Source of the DNA: Prionace glauca
Lineage: Eukaryota > Chordata > Chondrichthyes > Carcharhiniformes > Carcharhinidae
DNA length: 64,000 nucleotides
Direction: 5' to 3'
Assembly (NCBI GenBank): GCA_037974335.1
Contig: CM075760.1
Location: 35,473,609 to 35,537,608, forward strand
Shown here: in pieces, positions 1 to 11,001 of the stretch
How the letters are laid out: every line of letters begins with the position of its first letter
How positions within the stretch are numbered: the first letter of the stretch is position 1
Program-made: the position numbers and the translations under genes
The notes under the pieces: generated by a model
Databases searched by the model: none
What the model saw: only the letters and a program-made list of their open reading frames with translations
What the model was told of the DNA's origin: nothing

Positions 1-697
1 GGAAATTTGGCCGTTGGCGAGGGCAGTGGGCATATCTAGAATATTGTGCACAGTTCTTGTCTCCTTATCTTAAAAAAAAGTTAATGTGTTAAAATAATAG
101 TTCAGAGGAGTTTCACTAAACCATTGCCAGCTATGTTTGGGTTATCTTATGAGAAAAGGATAGTTACGTCAGGTTTGTACCCAGAGAGTTCAAAAGAGTA
201 AGAGGCAAATTGACTGAAACCTTCAAAACTCTAAGTGGTGCTAACAGTGTGGATGTTGAACGGAAGTTTACTCTTGTCCAGTGTGTGGCTGTATTGGGTG
301 TGTCTCTGAGTGCAGATATTTTGGGTCTGGTTTCTGCGCCTGTTTCCAATGCTATACTGTCCACGGGAGGGCGCTCTCTGATCACTTATCCAACATCATA
401 CTCTCCTTTTGCAGAAAATGACGATTTGCTGATACGAAAATGAGCAGAGAAAATACATCTTATCAAATCAAATTGCATGTTTTCCGTTCTTTTGATTCAA
501 CCTTTAACTTCAATACATTTATTTAACACCAACATCTTCATTCTGAATGAATATCTCTGAAAGAGACAACATTGAAATGCAAGCATGACTGACCAACAAA
601 AGGACTCGAGTCACTGGAGCTATCGCTCCTGTTTTCAATCAGGAAGCAATTCCAGGTCCTCTTCGTTCATCTGCTGCACGCAATCAACAAATTGTCA

Positions 698-768
698 TTC
701 CCTGATCCGAATTAAACCCAGGCCGCGATGGTGAGAGGGCTGATTCCAAACAGATGGACCATTAGGGA
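698..768 (-). pseudogene. tRNA-Glu(CTC)-like relic, left arm
   Basis: Read on the minus strand this 71-nt segment aligns end to end with vertebrate tRNA-Glu. It keeps the TCCCT/AGGGA acceptor ends, the CTCTCAC anticodon loop and a B-box-like GGGTTTAATTC. The A box is broken and the anticodon stem no longer pairs, so it is most likely a dead gene. The partner copy at 19,786-19,856 carries nearly the same damage, so the decay preceded the duplication. Confidence 0.7.
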
Positions 769-1475
769 AGATAGCGATGGAACATTTAGCCCGCCTTATC
801 ACTTCAGAATTAAAAAAATATATATACACAAGGAATGTTTGTTGGACAAAAGTCATGTCCAGAAAGAACATGAATGACTCCTTCAGCCAATGAAACACTA
901 ATTGTTGTTACCTGGAACAAGAAATCGACAGTGAGGTGAAATAGTCTCACAGGTTTTTCATGTGATTTTTTTAATTTCCAAAACTGTCCAATCTCGTCAT
1001 TGCTGATACTGTGAAACTTACGAGGTAAACACACAACAGATTTTCGTCACTTCAAACTGCTTTCCACCTCAGCATTTTGCAGATTTAAAAGCACCGTTTT
1101 TTGAAAGTTTAAACTATCCTCATTGTACTGATTATTACCGACTTGCTGTGTATTTTATATATTGATAAAACCTGTACTTGTAATATAAACAGCAGATGGT
1201 TGACATTCCCTGCTGGTGTGGCAGCGTTGTGCACACATACAATTCTAAACACTTCCATGCTTTCGCTGTTCTGAATTATAGAGATTATTGCGTTTGCAAA
1301 CTTGGAAAATATTTTCAAATCACCTGACTCATTTCAAATTGTTTTTGTTAAATGTTAATGCAGTACATAATCTCACAGCCATAGGACTTTTACAAACCGT
1401 TATGTCTTTAATGATGTTATACAGCTGCAGTTATAGAGAAATGGACAAAAATTGGGGCAAGTGCTACTTTCTGAA

Positions 1476-1525
1476 TCTTTGTCAAACACCTTACTGATAT
1501 CCATATAGACGACATCAACGGCTCG
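1476..1525 (-). mobile_element. Tiny CR1-like reverse transcriptase scrap, left arm
   Basis: On the minus strand this reads VDVVYMDISKVFDK, matching the conserved VDVVYMDFSKAFDK motif of the LINE reverse transcriptase at 11,002-12,543. Only about 50 bp remain. The same scrap sits at 19,029-19,078 in the right arm, so it predates the inverted duplication. Confidence 0.7.
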
Positions 1526-2077
1526 TTTCAATGCTGGGTCTGGTTCGTCCTGCTCAGCCTCCTAAGTGAGTGAGTTTCTGCAGACGGAAGCTCGCCTCTT
1601 CTACCACCAGCACTGTGACCCGAGTTCCCTTTACTGGGAGACAATGTGGTCGAGAGGCTAAATCCGCTGTGTCTGTTTCAGACCCTGAGTTTCTCACTGG
1701 TGGAGATGGAGAGCAGGAGCTGGAGTGCCTGGAATTCTTTCTGAAGTTCGTGGTGTGCTGGGAATTGATTTTGTTTCTTGCAATGGTTGGGGTTTTATGG
1801 GTTGTAGATGATTGAAGCATTCCCATGGGAGGGTATCTCCCAAACAGAATTGATAGGAAACAGGCCCTGATAGGAACGTCCCTCACAACCACGCGGATCC
1901 ATTGCCATGATTCTTTACTAATAACCTATCAACTGCCTTTAAGTGCCCCTCCCGGTTGATGGGAATGGCACTGGGTGTCAACTTCCACCCTTGGAAGATC
2001 AGACTTAACTTTGGGCAAAGTGATCTTCCCATGAGAAATTCTGCTTGGGGGCTTCCTGTTGTTGAAGAAGAAATTTG

Positions 2078-3991
2078 TTATTCAGTAAGTAATTTCACAA
2101 TTGCATTAAATGGAAATCTGATCACATTCTTCAGATCCTCTCTGAATTGTGTCTGGGTCACTGCATAAATGTATGTATTGGTGCAGCAACTCAGGAGTTG
2201 GAGCATAAATCCCAATTCCCGCACAAATGCAGGAATATAAAAATTAATTAAGTTTAAATTATATAATCGTTCACAAAAGGAGTGGATAAGTAAGATTAAC
2301 CATAGCAGGATAAAATTTCCTGATAGAGCAAACAGTAAGATAATGGATTTTCTTCTCTTCACTGTCTCTGGGTCCTTTGAAGTATCCATACGCTTGTGAC
2401 TCTGAAGTCTCCTGCGGAATTTGGTGGACCCTAGAATGTGTTTAATGGTGAAAACATTCAACAACAGAATGAACAAAAAAGGAATGAACGGTGTTAAAAT
2501 ATAATGCAGATTTTCAACCACTCCCCATGCTGCAGAATAGAGGACATCATTGCCAACATAACAAAAATGGGGAAAATTCTGAATCGCATATCTATCACCA
2601 TACATGAAATACCAGAAAATGTTCTTTACACTGAATAGCACACTCTCAGTTCCGAGAACTACTGTTGCAGTTTTCTCATTGCAGTATTTTATTTTCAGCT
2701 TCTGACGAGTAATAGCCACAAATCGATCAAAGGTGAATGTGACAGTGAACCAGACAGAGCAATCAGTGCCTGCATAAAGAAAGACAGCATGGATATTACA
2801 TATTTTAAATTGGTAAATGATTAAAAATGGAAACTTCATGGGAATTTGCCTCAAAATGAGATCGATGATAATGACCAGTAGATCCGCTGCTGACATGGAA
2901 ATAAGGTAACGTATCACACTTTTGGAAAGACCACACTTCCCTCGCGACAGGATAAGAATCGTCAATGCATTCACTGTAAGGAAGAGAAATACAATTCACT
3001 CGTATTTTAGACTGAGCACAAGAGAAGCAATCTCTCAGGATCCTTGGTAACAGCTGAAACATTTTTATTAAATCCACCTCAGAATAGACTGAGTTCACCT
3101 ATTCTGCTCGAGACAAAGTTCACAGCAGAAAAGCCCCGCTATGATGTAGCAAGAAACCAAATTCACCAGTTAATAAAGTCTCCAATTTGCTGCCTTCTTC
3201 AGGTTTGTATGTGGGGGACACAATGGTGCCAGTAGGTTTGGAGCAAATGTTTCTGGTCTGGATGACTCTGCTTTGATTGTGCTGAAGGCTGTGCAGTTGA
3301 AGATGTTAAATCAGCTGATTTGGAATTGGCTGTGGATCATAATACTGGAAATCATGTTACATAAGGACAACCGTAAAGTCACGGTAGCACAGGGGCGGCA
3401 CGGTAGCACAGTGGTTAGCATTGTTGCTTCACAGCTCCAGGGTCCTGGGTTCGATTCCCGGCTCGGGTCACTGTCTGTGTGGAGTTTGCACATTCTCCTC
3501 GTGTCTGCGTGGGTTTTCTCCGGGTGCTCCGGTTTCCTCCCACAGTCCAAAGATGTGCGGGTTAGGTTCATTGGCTATGCTAAAATTGCCCCTTGGTGTC
3601 CTGGGTTGTGTAGGTTGGAGGGATTGGCGGGTCGAATGTGTAGGGATGTGGGGATGGGGTCTGGGTGGGATTGTGTTCGGTGCAGACTCGGTGGGCCGAG
3701 GGGCCTGTTTCTGCACTGTAGGGTTCTAAAAAAAAAAAATTGAAAGTGAATGTCAGGTAGTGTGAGGATAGCTGTGTGGTAAGGAGAAATGTTTCCAGTG
3801 CATTCACAGCAACAAACCATGAAAAATACACAGAATAATATCAATAACTGGGTAACATAGACAAGGACAATGAACACAGAGAAATATGACTTACCAGTGA
3901 CACCAACTACAGCAAGGAACGGATAGTAAATCCTTTGGATGTCGTAAAATACCCAAAGAATACGAAGCTCAGGTGGTATAATCCAGAACAT
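2078..3991 (-). CDS. GPR139-like class A GPCR, left-arm copy
   Basis: This is a two-exon rhodopsin-family receptor of 330 residues. Exon 1 is 3,895-3,991 (start ATG at 3,991, donor GTAAGT). Exon 2 is 2,078-2,973, after an acceptor ending TTACAG; the junction splits a Val codon after its first base. TM1 spans the junction. D63 in SAADLLV is the conserved Asp of TM2, C91 and C170 are the usual TM3-ECL2 disulfide pair, DRF at 115-117 stands for DRY, and TM7 has NTYIY in place of NPxxY. The sequence resembles the expanded GPR139-like receptors of fishes; that assignment is from memory of the family, and the ligand is unknown. Expected at the plasma membrane. The reading frame is intact. The intron (921 bp) is about 358 bp longer than in the right-arm copy because of a SINE. 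An upstream in-frame TTG is unlikely to be the start. Confidence 0.88.
3388..3736 (+). mobile_element. tRNA-derived SINE in the GPCR intron
   Basis: This is a nearly full-length SINE. It has a tRNA-like head with A box (GTAGCACAGTGG) and B box (GGTTCGATTCC), a body reading GTGTGGAGTTTGCACATTCT and onward, a 3' part with GGTGGGCCGAGGGGCCTG, and an A-rich tail. It is absent from the right-arm intron, so it inserted after the duplication. It lies antisense to the receptor gene and accounts for the longer intron. Confidence 0.93.
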
Positions 3992-4657
3992 GGCTCTGAA
4001 ATTCAATGATCGCTGGCTGTACTAGAGACCATTCCCAGTTAAACAATATTGCACACAGTGTGAAATTTCCTATTTATAAATCTTCTAATGTCCCCATTGG
4101 AACAATTAAACCGTGTGCTGAGGGACATGATTCACAGTCTCTGAACAAACAAGATGACTTCATCTTTTCTTGCAAATTATGTGGTTATTGCCTTTTAATG
4201 CATGCTAAAAAAAATCCGAATGAAGGCAAACATTTTGGTTCATGCACCTTGGCAAAAAGAAGGAACATTGATTAACAATGTGTTGCTGAACTGAAGAGAG
4301 TTGAAACCGTTGTGAGTACTGCTTTCACACATTGTCAGTCGATCCGTTTTCCAGCAGATCTCTAAAGACAGATAAGTCAACACCGGGAACAAAATAGTGA
4401 GGCTGAAATCAGTTTGTTCACAAGAACACACAACAGAATGGTTGTCAATAAATACGTACATGTTAAATGTTCTTCAGTTGAAACACATTAACTGTTTGTT
4501 GTTTCCATGCACTCATGGAAGGCAGAGATGGGCTGAAGGTTATCACTGGGAAAACTGAAGGGGAATTGCGAAAAGAGATCATTTCTCCAAACGGGGTTAT
4601 TAGAAAATAGATTATTTAAAATAAATAAGCACGCAAATGTCTATGACATTTCTTAGA

Positions 4658-4832
4658 CATAGAACCATAGAATTCCTACAGTTCAGAAGAAAGGTTATCT
4701 TGGCCCACCGAGTCTGCATCCCACCCAGGTCCTCCCCTCTGCCCTATCCCCATTAGCCCCACACATTTACCATGGCTAATCCACATACTCTAAGGGAAAA
4801 TAACGGGCAATTTTGCATGGCCAATCCAACTA
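4658..4832 (-). mobile_element. Truncated tRNA-SINE, left arm
   Basis: This is the 3' half of the same SINE family in minus orientation. The ATAGAACCATAGAATTCCTA tail complement is followed by the complement of the GACTCGGTGGGCCAAG segment. It is present at the matching place in the right arm (16,083-16,262) and in the third copy (about 23,400-23,570), so it predates both duplications. Confidence 0.85.
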
Positions 4833-5163
4833 ATATGATCTGTTATAATGTAAATGAGGGATGGGTTTTGTGCAGTAATACAGAGACAGAACCGAATGCA
4901 CCAGTTATCGATACAGCACCTGTACTAATATGAATGCAGACTGGGCCCAGTTCAGTCATCACTGAGAGAGTGTATACAGTATATTATTAACCAGCTTGGT
5001 GTTTTCTTATCTAAATAGAAACATGACATACTCAGTTTTGACAAAGACAAGGACTTTGTGAAGGATAAAATGTGAAGGATAAATTTGCATTTGGTGAATA
5101 AAAAGTCCGAAATACAATAAAAATTCATGGATAAATCAACATTTTAAAGAAATTGCATCAGCT

Positions 5164-5235
5164 TCCCTGGTGGCCTAGTGGTTAAGATTCGGCGCTCTCA
5201 GTACTACCACCTGGGTTCAGCTCCCGCTCAGGGAA
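5164..5235 (+). tRNA. tRNA-Glu(CTC)-like gene with damaged anticodon stem, left arm
   Basis: This is a 72-nt match to vertebrate tRNA-Glu: acceptor TCCCTGG/CAGGGAA pairs, the D arm is close to canonical, and the anticodon loop is CTCTCAG with CTC as anticodon. The 3' side of the anticodon stem is TACTA and cannot pair with CGGCG, and the T stem has a mismatch. The right-arm copy shows the same stem change, so it is old. I judge it a probable pseudogene, although the promoter boxes are partly kept. Confidence 0.65.
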
Positions 5236-5827
5236 TGTAGATTTATTGCTGTACAACAATCCTGCATTACTTCTCAGTCTGCAACTGTCAGAATCAATAT
5301 TAGGGAGATTTCTTTGTTTGTATCTGAATTGGAAAAGTCACATGTGAAGAATCAAAAAGAAATTAAGAGAGCGATAGGCGAGAAAGGGCTGATGGTACGA
5401 AATGCTGATGCGGTTAAAATCTAGCTGTTAATGGGGGAAGATTTGTTGTTTCTACTGACACAAATATCTGCAGATCTCGGTCCAAATCTCTGCTTCCATG
5501 ACAAGAAAACTTTGAATTGAATGAAATAGTAAACTCTCCCACCCCCTGTGAAATGGCGGCAGTTTTCACTCAGAAACCAGTAAGTCTGAGTTTAACAATG
5601 TGGGAAGGAGAAAGACTCAGTTTGAGCGGTGACATTGCGGGAGGAATGGTGAGCTGGAGTTCACCCAGAAAAGCAGCAAATTTAAAATCAATGGTGTCCA
5701 ATGTTGGATGGTCCATTAACGCTGATAATTTAATGTTATTCAGCAGAATTACCACAGGATGGTTTATCAGATTGATGCTAATACTTTGAATGGAGTGAAT
5801 TGCAGTGACATTGAATGCAGTAGAAAG

Positions 5828-6120
5828 GACAGCGCGGTAGCACAGTGATTAGCACTGCTGCCTCATAGTGCCAGGGACGCAGGTCCTCGGGTCACCGTCT
5901 GTGCGGAGTTTGCGCGTTCTCCCCGTGCCTCCGTGGGTTTCCTCCGGGTGTTCCGGTGTCTGATTCAAAGAAGTGTGTTTTAGTTTGATTGGCCATGCTA
6001 AATTGATCCTAGTGTCACACGGATTAGGAGGGTAAATATGTGGGTTTACAGGGAATAGGGCGTGGGTGGGATTGTTGTGGGTGCGGACTCGATGGGCTGA
6101 ATGGCCTCCTTCTGGAGGAA
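5828..6120 (+). mobile_element. tRNA-SINE, left arm
   Basis: It starts GCGCGGTAGCACAGTGATTA and runs through the usual CTCCCCGTGCCTCCGTGGGT body to the TCGATGGGCTGAATGGCCTC end. The B box is degraded. The partner is at 14,790-15,082 on the opposite strand, so the insertion predates the inverted duplication. Confidence 0.9.
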
Positions 6121-6506
6121 TCGAAAGGGGTAATGCAAATATACATTGATGAAACAGCAGGTCAACTAAATGTATTTTCACTGTCATGTAAAAGCGGACC
6201 TGACATCTGCACTGAAATGTGATGAGGTTGGAAAAACTCAGGACATTACATGGCATGTGTGCATAAAGAAACAAAGATAAACCTTCACCTCCATCACCTT
6301 TCATTAACATTGGGAATGTTTAGAAATAGTGGAAGTTTTTTAAAAAGCGAAATCCAACAAGGAGGAAATAGAACAACACCTGGCAGGGTGGAAATTGCGG
6401 TGGGTATTTAGTCTGTTGCAGTTTGTGTCAATTGATGTTTGAAAACAGTGCGAGACAAAATGCAGGACTGTTTAGCAGAGAGCACAGAAAACCAGCAACG
6501 GAATCC

Positions 6507-6579
6507 TGCCGAAACCCGGGATCGAACCAGGGACCTTTAGATCTTCAGTCTAACGCTCTCCCAACTGAGCTATTTCGGC
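6507..6579 (-). tRNA. tRNA-Phe-GAA: tRNA-Phe(GAA), left arm
   Basis: The minus strand gives a 73-nt cloverleaf from GCCGAAATAGCTCAGTTGGG to GGGTTTCGGCA. The anticodon loop is CTGAAGA with anticodon GAA. As far as I recall it matches the canonical vertebrate tRNA-Phe throughout, including the B box GGTTCGATCCC, so it looks functional. CCA is not encoded, as expected in eukaryotes. Confidence 0.96.
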
Positions 6580-6639
6580 CGGCTGGTTGGCTGGCTAGCA
6601 GACTGGAAGCTTCCGTCTCCCAAATATCTAAGAGAAAAA

Positions 6640-7046
6640 TGATTTCTGCCTATTCGTTAATGCATCATTTTTAGGTGTTCATTTGATTTGCTTTAAACGT
6701 CATGAATACTTTTTTTTTCAAAACTTTAATGCAGTGGGAAACATCATTATTCATTTTGACAGGAGGAAACATCAGAGACACTGTAATATCAATTACTGTG
6801 GGATAAAGATGGGCTTCTGGAGCCAGTCTAGTTGTTTCTCCAGATCTGCTTGCCCTGAGGTCATCACCCTGTTTCTGTAGTACCGTGGTTATCACAAGAC
6901 CCAGATTAATTCTGTAAGTATCTGGGTAGAAATGGGAATGATGGGATGTGTACACGATCCGATTTCAGTTTCAGTTAGAAAAATCAAGCCTTAATTCTTG
7001 GGCAGGCAATACAGTCTCACTGTTTGTAATCCTGTTATTTATATCA
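6640..7046. other. Left-arm segment missing from the right arm
   Basis: About 500 bases between the tRNA-Phe and tRNA-Leu genes (this stretch plus most of the following Penelope-type tail) have no counterpart in the right arm, where the two tRNA genes are only about 260 bases apart. I recognise no gene here. The right arm keeps the last bases of the tail (GGAGCGCTGCTCCTTCATCT), so the difference is best read as a deletion there. Confidence 0.7.
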
Positions 7047-7170
7047 TGATGTGGAGACGCCAGTGTTGGATTGAAGTGGGTACAGAACGCATTCTCACAA
7101 CACCAGGTTAAAGTAAAACAGAATTATTTTGAATTACGAGCTTTTGGAGCGCTGCTCCTTCAACAGTTTA
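7047..7170 (-). mobile_element. 3' tail of a Penelope-like element, short copy
   Basis: It contains GATGTGGAGACGCCAGTGTT, CTCACAACACCAGGTTAAAG and GGAGCGCTGCTCCTTC. The same block forms the end of the Penelope-like fragment at 8,776-9,345. It is a heavily 5'-truncated old copy in minus orientation. Confidence 0.75.
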
Positions 7171-7350
7171 ACTCGGCAGTCAGAAATTCACTGTGTGTGA
7201 GTGCTCTCCAAAGGGGCCACTTGCACACGCTGCTTTACTCCAGCAAATTGTTCAGTTGGTAATGTTTCTGTTCGTTGTTCTGTACAAAAACGACACAGGA
7301 CACATTCCTGCATTCAATCTGAGCTGTGAGACCAAAACTCAAATCCATTT

Positions 7351-7432
7351 TGGCAGCGGTGGGATTCGAACCCACGCCTCCGAAGAGACTGGAGCCTTAA
7401 TCCAGCGCCTTAGACCGCTCGGCCACGCTACC
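7351..7432 (-). tRNA. tRNA-Leu-AAG: tRNA-Leu(AAG), left arm
   Basis: The minus strand gives an 82-nt class II tRNA from GGTAGCGTGGCCGAGCGGTC to CCACCGCTGCCA. The anticodon stem-loop is CTGGA-TTAAGGC-TCCAG, with anticodon AAG (IAG after deamination). The long variable arm is GTCTCTTCGGAGGC. A box and B box (GGTTCGAATCC) are canonical, so it looks functional. Confidence 0.96.
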
Positions 7433-7439
7433 ACGTGAA

Positions 7440-8030
7440 ACCCTGTCACAATAATGTTATTTGATGATAACGTTACTGAAATTCATTAAAAGCAATGAAA
7501 CTTGGAACGGCCATCAGGAGGATTGAGCCTGCTCCTTCACTGATTCAGGTAAGTCTGAACTGAGGAACAAACAGAAATCATCTCACCTCAGAAACACAAT
7601 GAGCTTCACACAGTAACATGCAGTGAAGGGCCGGCATCATTTAAACTGTCCTTAAGCTCGTCTCTTCCCAATTTCCTGCCAGAAATGACAAGAGAACCTC
7701 CAGTTGAATTTGCTCAGTGTCTGCACTCCAGGACTCGAGGCAAAATTATGTTTTATATGTTCATCCAGGCAATATCTCACATTTGTTTTCAGAGTTTGGA
7801 TGAGAGCAATAAATCTTCAATTTCAGACCTGAAATCTAAACAGCAGCGAAAAATACAAACTCTAATCACCAGCTTACCCAACAGCATGTTTTAGAATTTA
7901 CTTTATCCGCGCTGTATTTGTTACTTTAGTTTTCATACCAGGCCACTTTTACAGAAATAGCTTTCTCCTGCAAAATGACAGATTCTTATTCAACCATGGT
8001 GTGTTCAGCCAATGACAACATTCCATGAAT
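7440..8030. other. Inner end of left arm, nothing recognised
   Basis: This unique-looking sequence pairs with 13,391-13,980 of the right arm. It contains no splice-flanked frame and no recognisable repeat. Homology between the arms stops at the ATTCCATGAA near 8,030. Confidence 0.6.
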
Positions 8031-8775
8031 AAAAACTCCAATATTAATGTCCCACATCAGGAACATCTGCTTCATTGTTGTGTCTTTATTTTACAGATCA
8101 AGTGATGGGTTAAATTTTTTGACTCTGGGCTGATTATCAAGATCTCTCTGTGACTCAAATGCAATATCTGCTCTCGGTTATTCTATTCCCTCATTTTATC
8201 ATTCTGAATCTGTAACTGAGATAATCGTAGACGTTATATCAGTTTCCAGTGTGAAAAATACGAGACTTTTTTTTTGTTACAATGCAACTGTGGTTAATAG
8301 TTTTCCCGTAGTTTAAATTTCATGTATACATAAGAAACTTTTCTCATTCCTTATTCACATCTGTTAATTCATCTTTCTATTAAGGTCTGTATTCTCTTTG
8401 TGGTGTATGTAACAGATGTACAAATATTGACGGATTCCCTGTGCATTTGTTCTGTTCTCAATGTGAAGCTCGATCGTTATGTTCACTTTTCTAACTTAAA
8501 AAAAAATTATTGTAAAATATTGTCTGAATTTTTTAAATAAATTTTAAATAAAAAAATAACTGCCTCTGCCTTGGCTTAATTCCGCTCTCAAAAACCCATC
8601 CACTGGGCTCCATTTTCCCTATTATAGGGCTGCCCCCTTTCCCAGACAGGCATGTTCCCGCTGTCATGTGTGGAATGTGGTTGAACTAAAGGCTGTTCAG
8701 TGAAAGAGCCACTGCGCCACCCAGTGACCCATCTGTGCAAAGACACCTTCATCCCTGCCTTTTCGGATAATAGTC
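8031..8775. other. Spacer, nothing recognised
   Basis: AT-rich sequence between the end of the left arm and the Penelope-like fragment. No open frame of note and no repeat family I recognise. Confidence 0.55.
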
Positions 8776-9345
8776 ATGATGTGGGTATGCCGGCGTTGGA
8801 CTGGCGTAAACACAGTAAAAAGTCTGACAACACCAGGTTTTAGTCCAACCGATTTATTTGATAATATACTCACAAGCTTTCGAGGGGACTGCCTCTTCGT
8901 CAGGTGAATGGAGAGTTCTGGCCTCAGACAGAGCATATAAAGCACAGACAGTTTAGAGATTACTGATTAGAATGCGAATCCTTACACCTAACCTGCTGTT
9001 CAAGACCTGAAGTGGCTGACAATGTGAGTGGAAGGAGCACTGATCACAGGTTAAAGAGATGTATATTGTCTCCAGACAGTACAGTGAGTGAGGTTTTGCA
9101 AACCCAAGCAAGTCACGGGGGTTACAGATAGTGCGACATGAACCCAAGATCCCTGTTGAGACCGTCCTCATGTGTGCGGAACTTGGCTATCAGTCTCTGT
9201 TCAGCGACTCTGCGCTGTCGTGAGTCGTGAAGGCCGCCTTGGAGAATGCTTATGCGAAGGTCAGAGGCTGAATGCCCGTGACCACTGAAGCGTTCGCCAA
9301 CAGGAAGGGAACAGTCTTGCCTGGTGATTGTCGAGCGATGTTCAC
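8776..9345 (-). mobile_element. Penelope-like retroelement, 3' fragment with GIY-YIG region
   Basis: On the minus strand, 9,345 to about 9,125 encodes the C-terminal part of a GIY-YIG endonuclease domain (DCSLPVGERFSGHGHSASDL, then RRVAEQRLIAKFRTHEDGLN). A non-coding 3' region follows, ending in the CCAACGCCGGCATACCCACA tail. Penelope-like elements carry a reverse transcriptase followed by this endonuclease; the reverse transcriptase is absent here. It is a truncated, broken fossil. The family call rests on the protein motif. Confidence 0.8.
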
Positions 9346-9441
9346 TGGTCGTCCAGTGGTTTGTGTTCAGCACTTCCCCAGTGATGCGTAGTTTCAATTC
9401 CCGCCGAGGAAATTCTCTGGGCGTTCTCTGGGCTGCTGCCG

Positions 9442-9705
9442 GTGCCTGGGGCTAGCAGGGCTAGAAATAATGAAATAATCCAACTAAATGCGTGGTTGAA
9501 GGATTGGTGTAGGGCAGAGGGTTTTATATTCGTAGACCACTGGGAAGTCTTTATGAAAGAACGGCAAATATACAAGAGGGATGGGGTACAGTTAACTGGG
9601 AAGGGCATGCATATCTTAGCTGGAAGGTTAGCTGGAGTATTTCGGCAGGGTTTAAACTACTATGGAGGGGGGTGGGGAGGTAGACGGAACTGGGATTGGG
9701 GATAG
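9442..9705 (+). pseudogene. LINE A ORF1, C-terminal remnant
   Basis: The frame reads SRARNNEIIQLNAWLKDWCR, then a stretch ending KRDGVQLTGKGMHILAGRLA. This resembles the C-terminal end of the SGNH-type esterase that some vertebrate CR1/L2 ORF1 proteins carry. The usual DGxHL motif reads DGVQL here, so the catalytic His would be missing. The 5' part is absent. It overlaps the endonuclease frame by 44 bases. Confidence 0.6.
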
Positions 9706-10990
9706 GGTAAGCCCGGAGGGTAGGAAGAAGGATCGGATTGTTTCTGAGGGTCTTCGGTGCATGTGTTTCAATGCTAGGAGTGTGACTGGCAAAACAGATG
9801 AACTGAAGGCATTAATGTTCGAAAGGAAGTTGGAAGTGGTGGCGGTGAAAGAGACTTGGTTAAAGGAAGGGCAGGACTGGCAGTTGAATGTTCCTGGGTA
9901 TAAGTGTTTCAGGCGAGATAGGGGTGGGTCGCTGAGAGGTGGGGGAGTGGCGTTGTTAGTTAAGGATTGCATCGTAGCAGTGCAGAGGGAGGGAGGTACG
10001 GAGGATATAGGAATCGAGTCGCTATGGGTGGAGTTGAGGAATAGGAAGGGAGATGTTACTATGTTGGGTGTGTACTACAGACCGCCCAACAGCCCGAGGG
10101 CTGTGGAAGAAGGGATAAGCAGGGACGTTCTAGATAAGTGCAGGAAGAATAGGATGGTGGTAGTGGGAGATTTTAATCTCCCCGGGGTAGATTGGAATGT
10201 ACTGAGATCAGAGGCTGCTGACGGGGAGGAATTTGTACAGTGTGTAATGGAAGGATCCCTGGAGCAGTACGTGGATAGACCGACCAGAGAGGGGGCTATA
10301 CCCGACTTGGTTCTGGGGAATGAGCCTGGGCAGGTGGTTGACGTTGAAGTAGGAGAGCATGTGGCTAACAGTGACCACAACTCTGTCTGGTTCAAGATAT
10401 TAATGGATAAAGATGAAGCCTGTCCTAAGGGGAGGGTGTTAAACTGGGGGAGGGCTAGATACAACCGGATTAGGCAGGATCTTAAAGTTACGGACTGGGG
10501 TACGCTGTTTAACGGTAGGTCGACGCTGGGTATGTGGGAGTCTCTCAAGGGAAAACTAAAATCTTTACAGGAAAGACATGTGCCGGTCAAGAGGAAGGAT
10601 GGGAAAGGTAGGATTAGAGAGCCGTGGGTAACTAGGGATATTGAGGACCGGGTCAGGAGAAAGAGGGAGGCGTACACTAGATCTGGGCATTTGAGGACAG
10701 AGATAGCGTTAGAAGAATACAGAGAATGTAGGAGAGAACCTAAAAGGGGCATCAGAAAGGCAAAAAGGGGCCACGAAATGGCTTTGGCGGGTAGGATTAA
10801 GGAAAATCCTAAGGCATTTTACTCCTATATTAGAAACAAAAGGATGGTTAGAGGGAACATTGGTCCTCTCAGGGACAGAGGAGGGGAACTATGCTTGGAG
10901 CCTGGGGGAATGGGGGAGATCTTGAATGAATACTTTGCGTCGGTATTCACACAGGAGAGGGGTCTGATCTCTGCTGCTGTGCTTGAGTAG
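9662..10990 (+). pseudogene. LINE A ORF2, endonuclease part
   Basis: A 442-codon frame with an exonuclease-endonuclease-phosphatase fold: CFNARSVTGKTDELKALMFE, ETWLKEGQ, GVYYRPPNSP, VVGDFNLPGVDW and a later NSDHNSVWF. These are the usual catalytic landmarks (N, E, D-N, SDH). It nicks target DNA for target-primed reverse transcription. The frame ends in a stop at 10,988, and a shift of frame separates it from the reverse transcriptase. Compared with LINE E (37,290-37,350) the junction has lost a couple of bases, so ORF2 is broken once here. Confidence 0.88.
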
Positions 10991-11001
10991 TTTGAGGATC
11001 G

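Larger units (their letters stand above)
1..2077. other. Arm sequence downstream of GPCR, no protein gene seen
   Basis: Apart from the tRNA relic at 698-768 and a scrap of LINE reverse transcriptase at about 1,476-1,525, I recognise nothing here. Short open frames exist on both strands but lack splice signals, family motifs or long reading. The block is kept almost unchanged in the right arm (18,477-20,553), which is explained by recent duplication and is not evidence for a gene. Confidence 0.6.
1..8030. repeat. Left arm of large inverted duplication
   Basis: Base 1 pairs with base 20,553 read in reverse complement, and the match continues inward to about 8,030 / 13,391. The first 60 bases differ at one position. 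The 3' flank of the receptor gene (about 560 bases) differs at roughly 14. This arm is longer than its partner because of a SINE in the receptor intron (about 350 bp) and about 510 bp between the Phe and Leu tRNA genes that the right arm lacks. The outer end may extend beyond the window. Confidence 0.95.

Noticed and set aside
1600-1760. Ser-type tRNA suggested by GTGGTCGAGAGGCTAAATCC
   Set aside because: Resembles an A box, but no acceptor stem, anticodon stem or B box could be placed.
3273-3743. 156-codon frame in the receptor intron and its overlapping frames
   Set aside because: Runs through the SINE insertion; a chance frame.
10075-10752. 225-codon frame on the minus strand
   Set aside because: Antisense shadow of the LINE A endonuclease.
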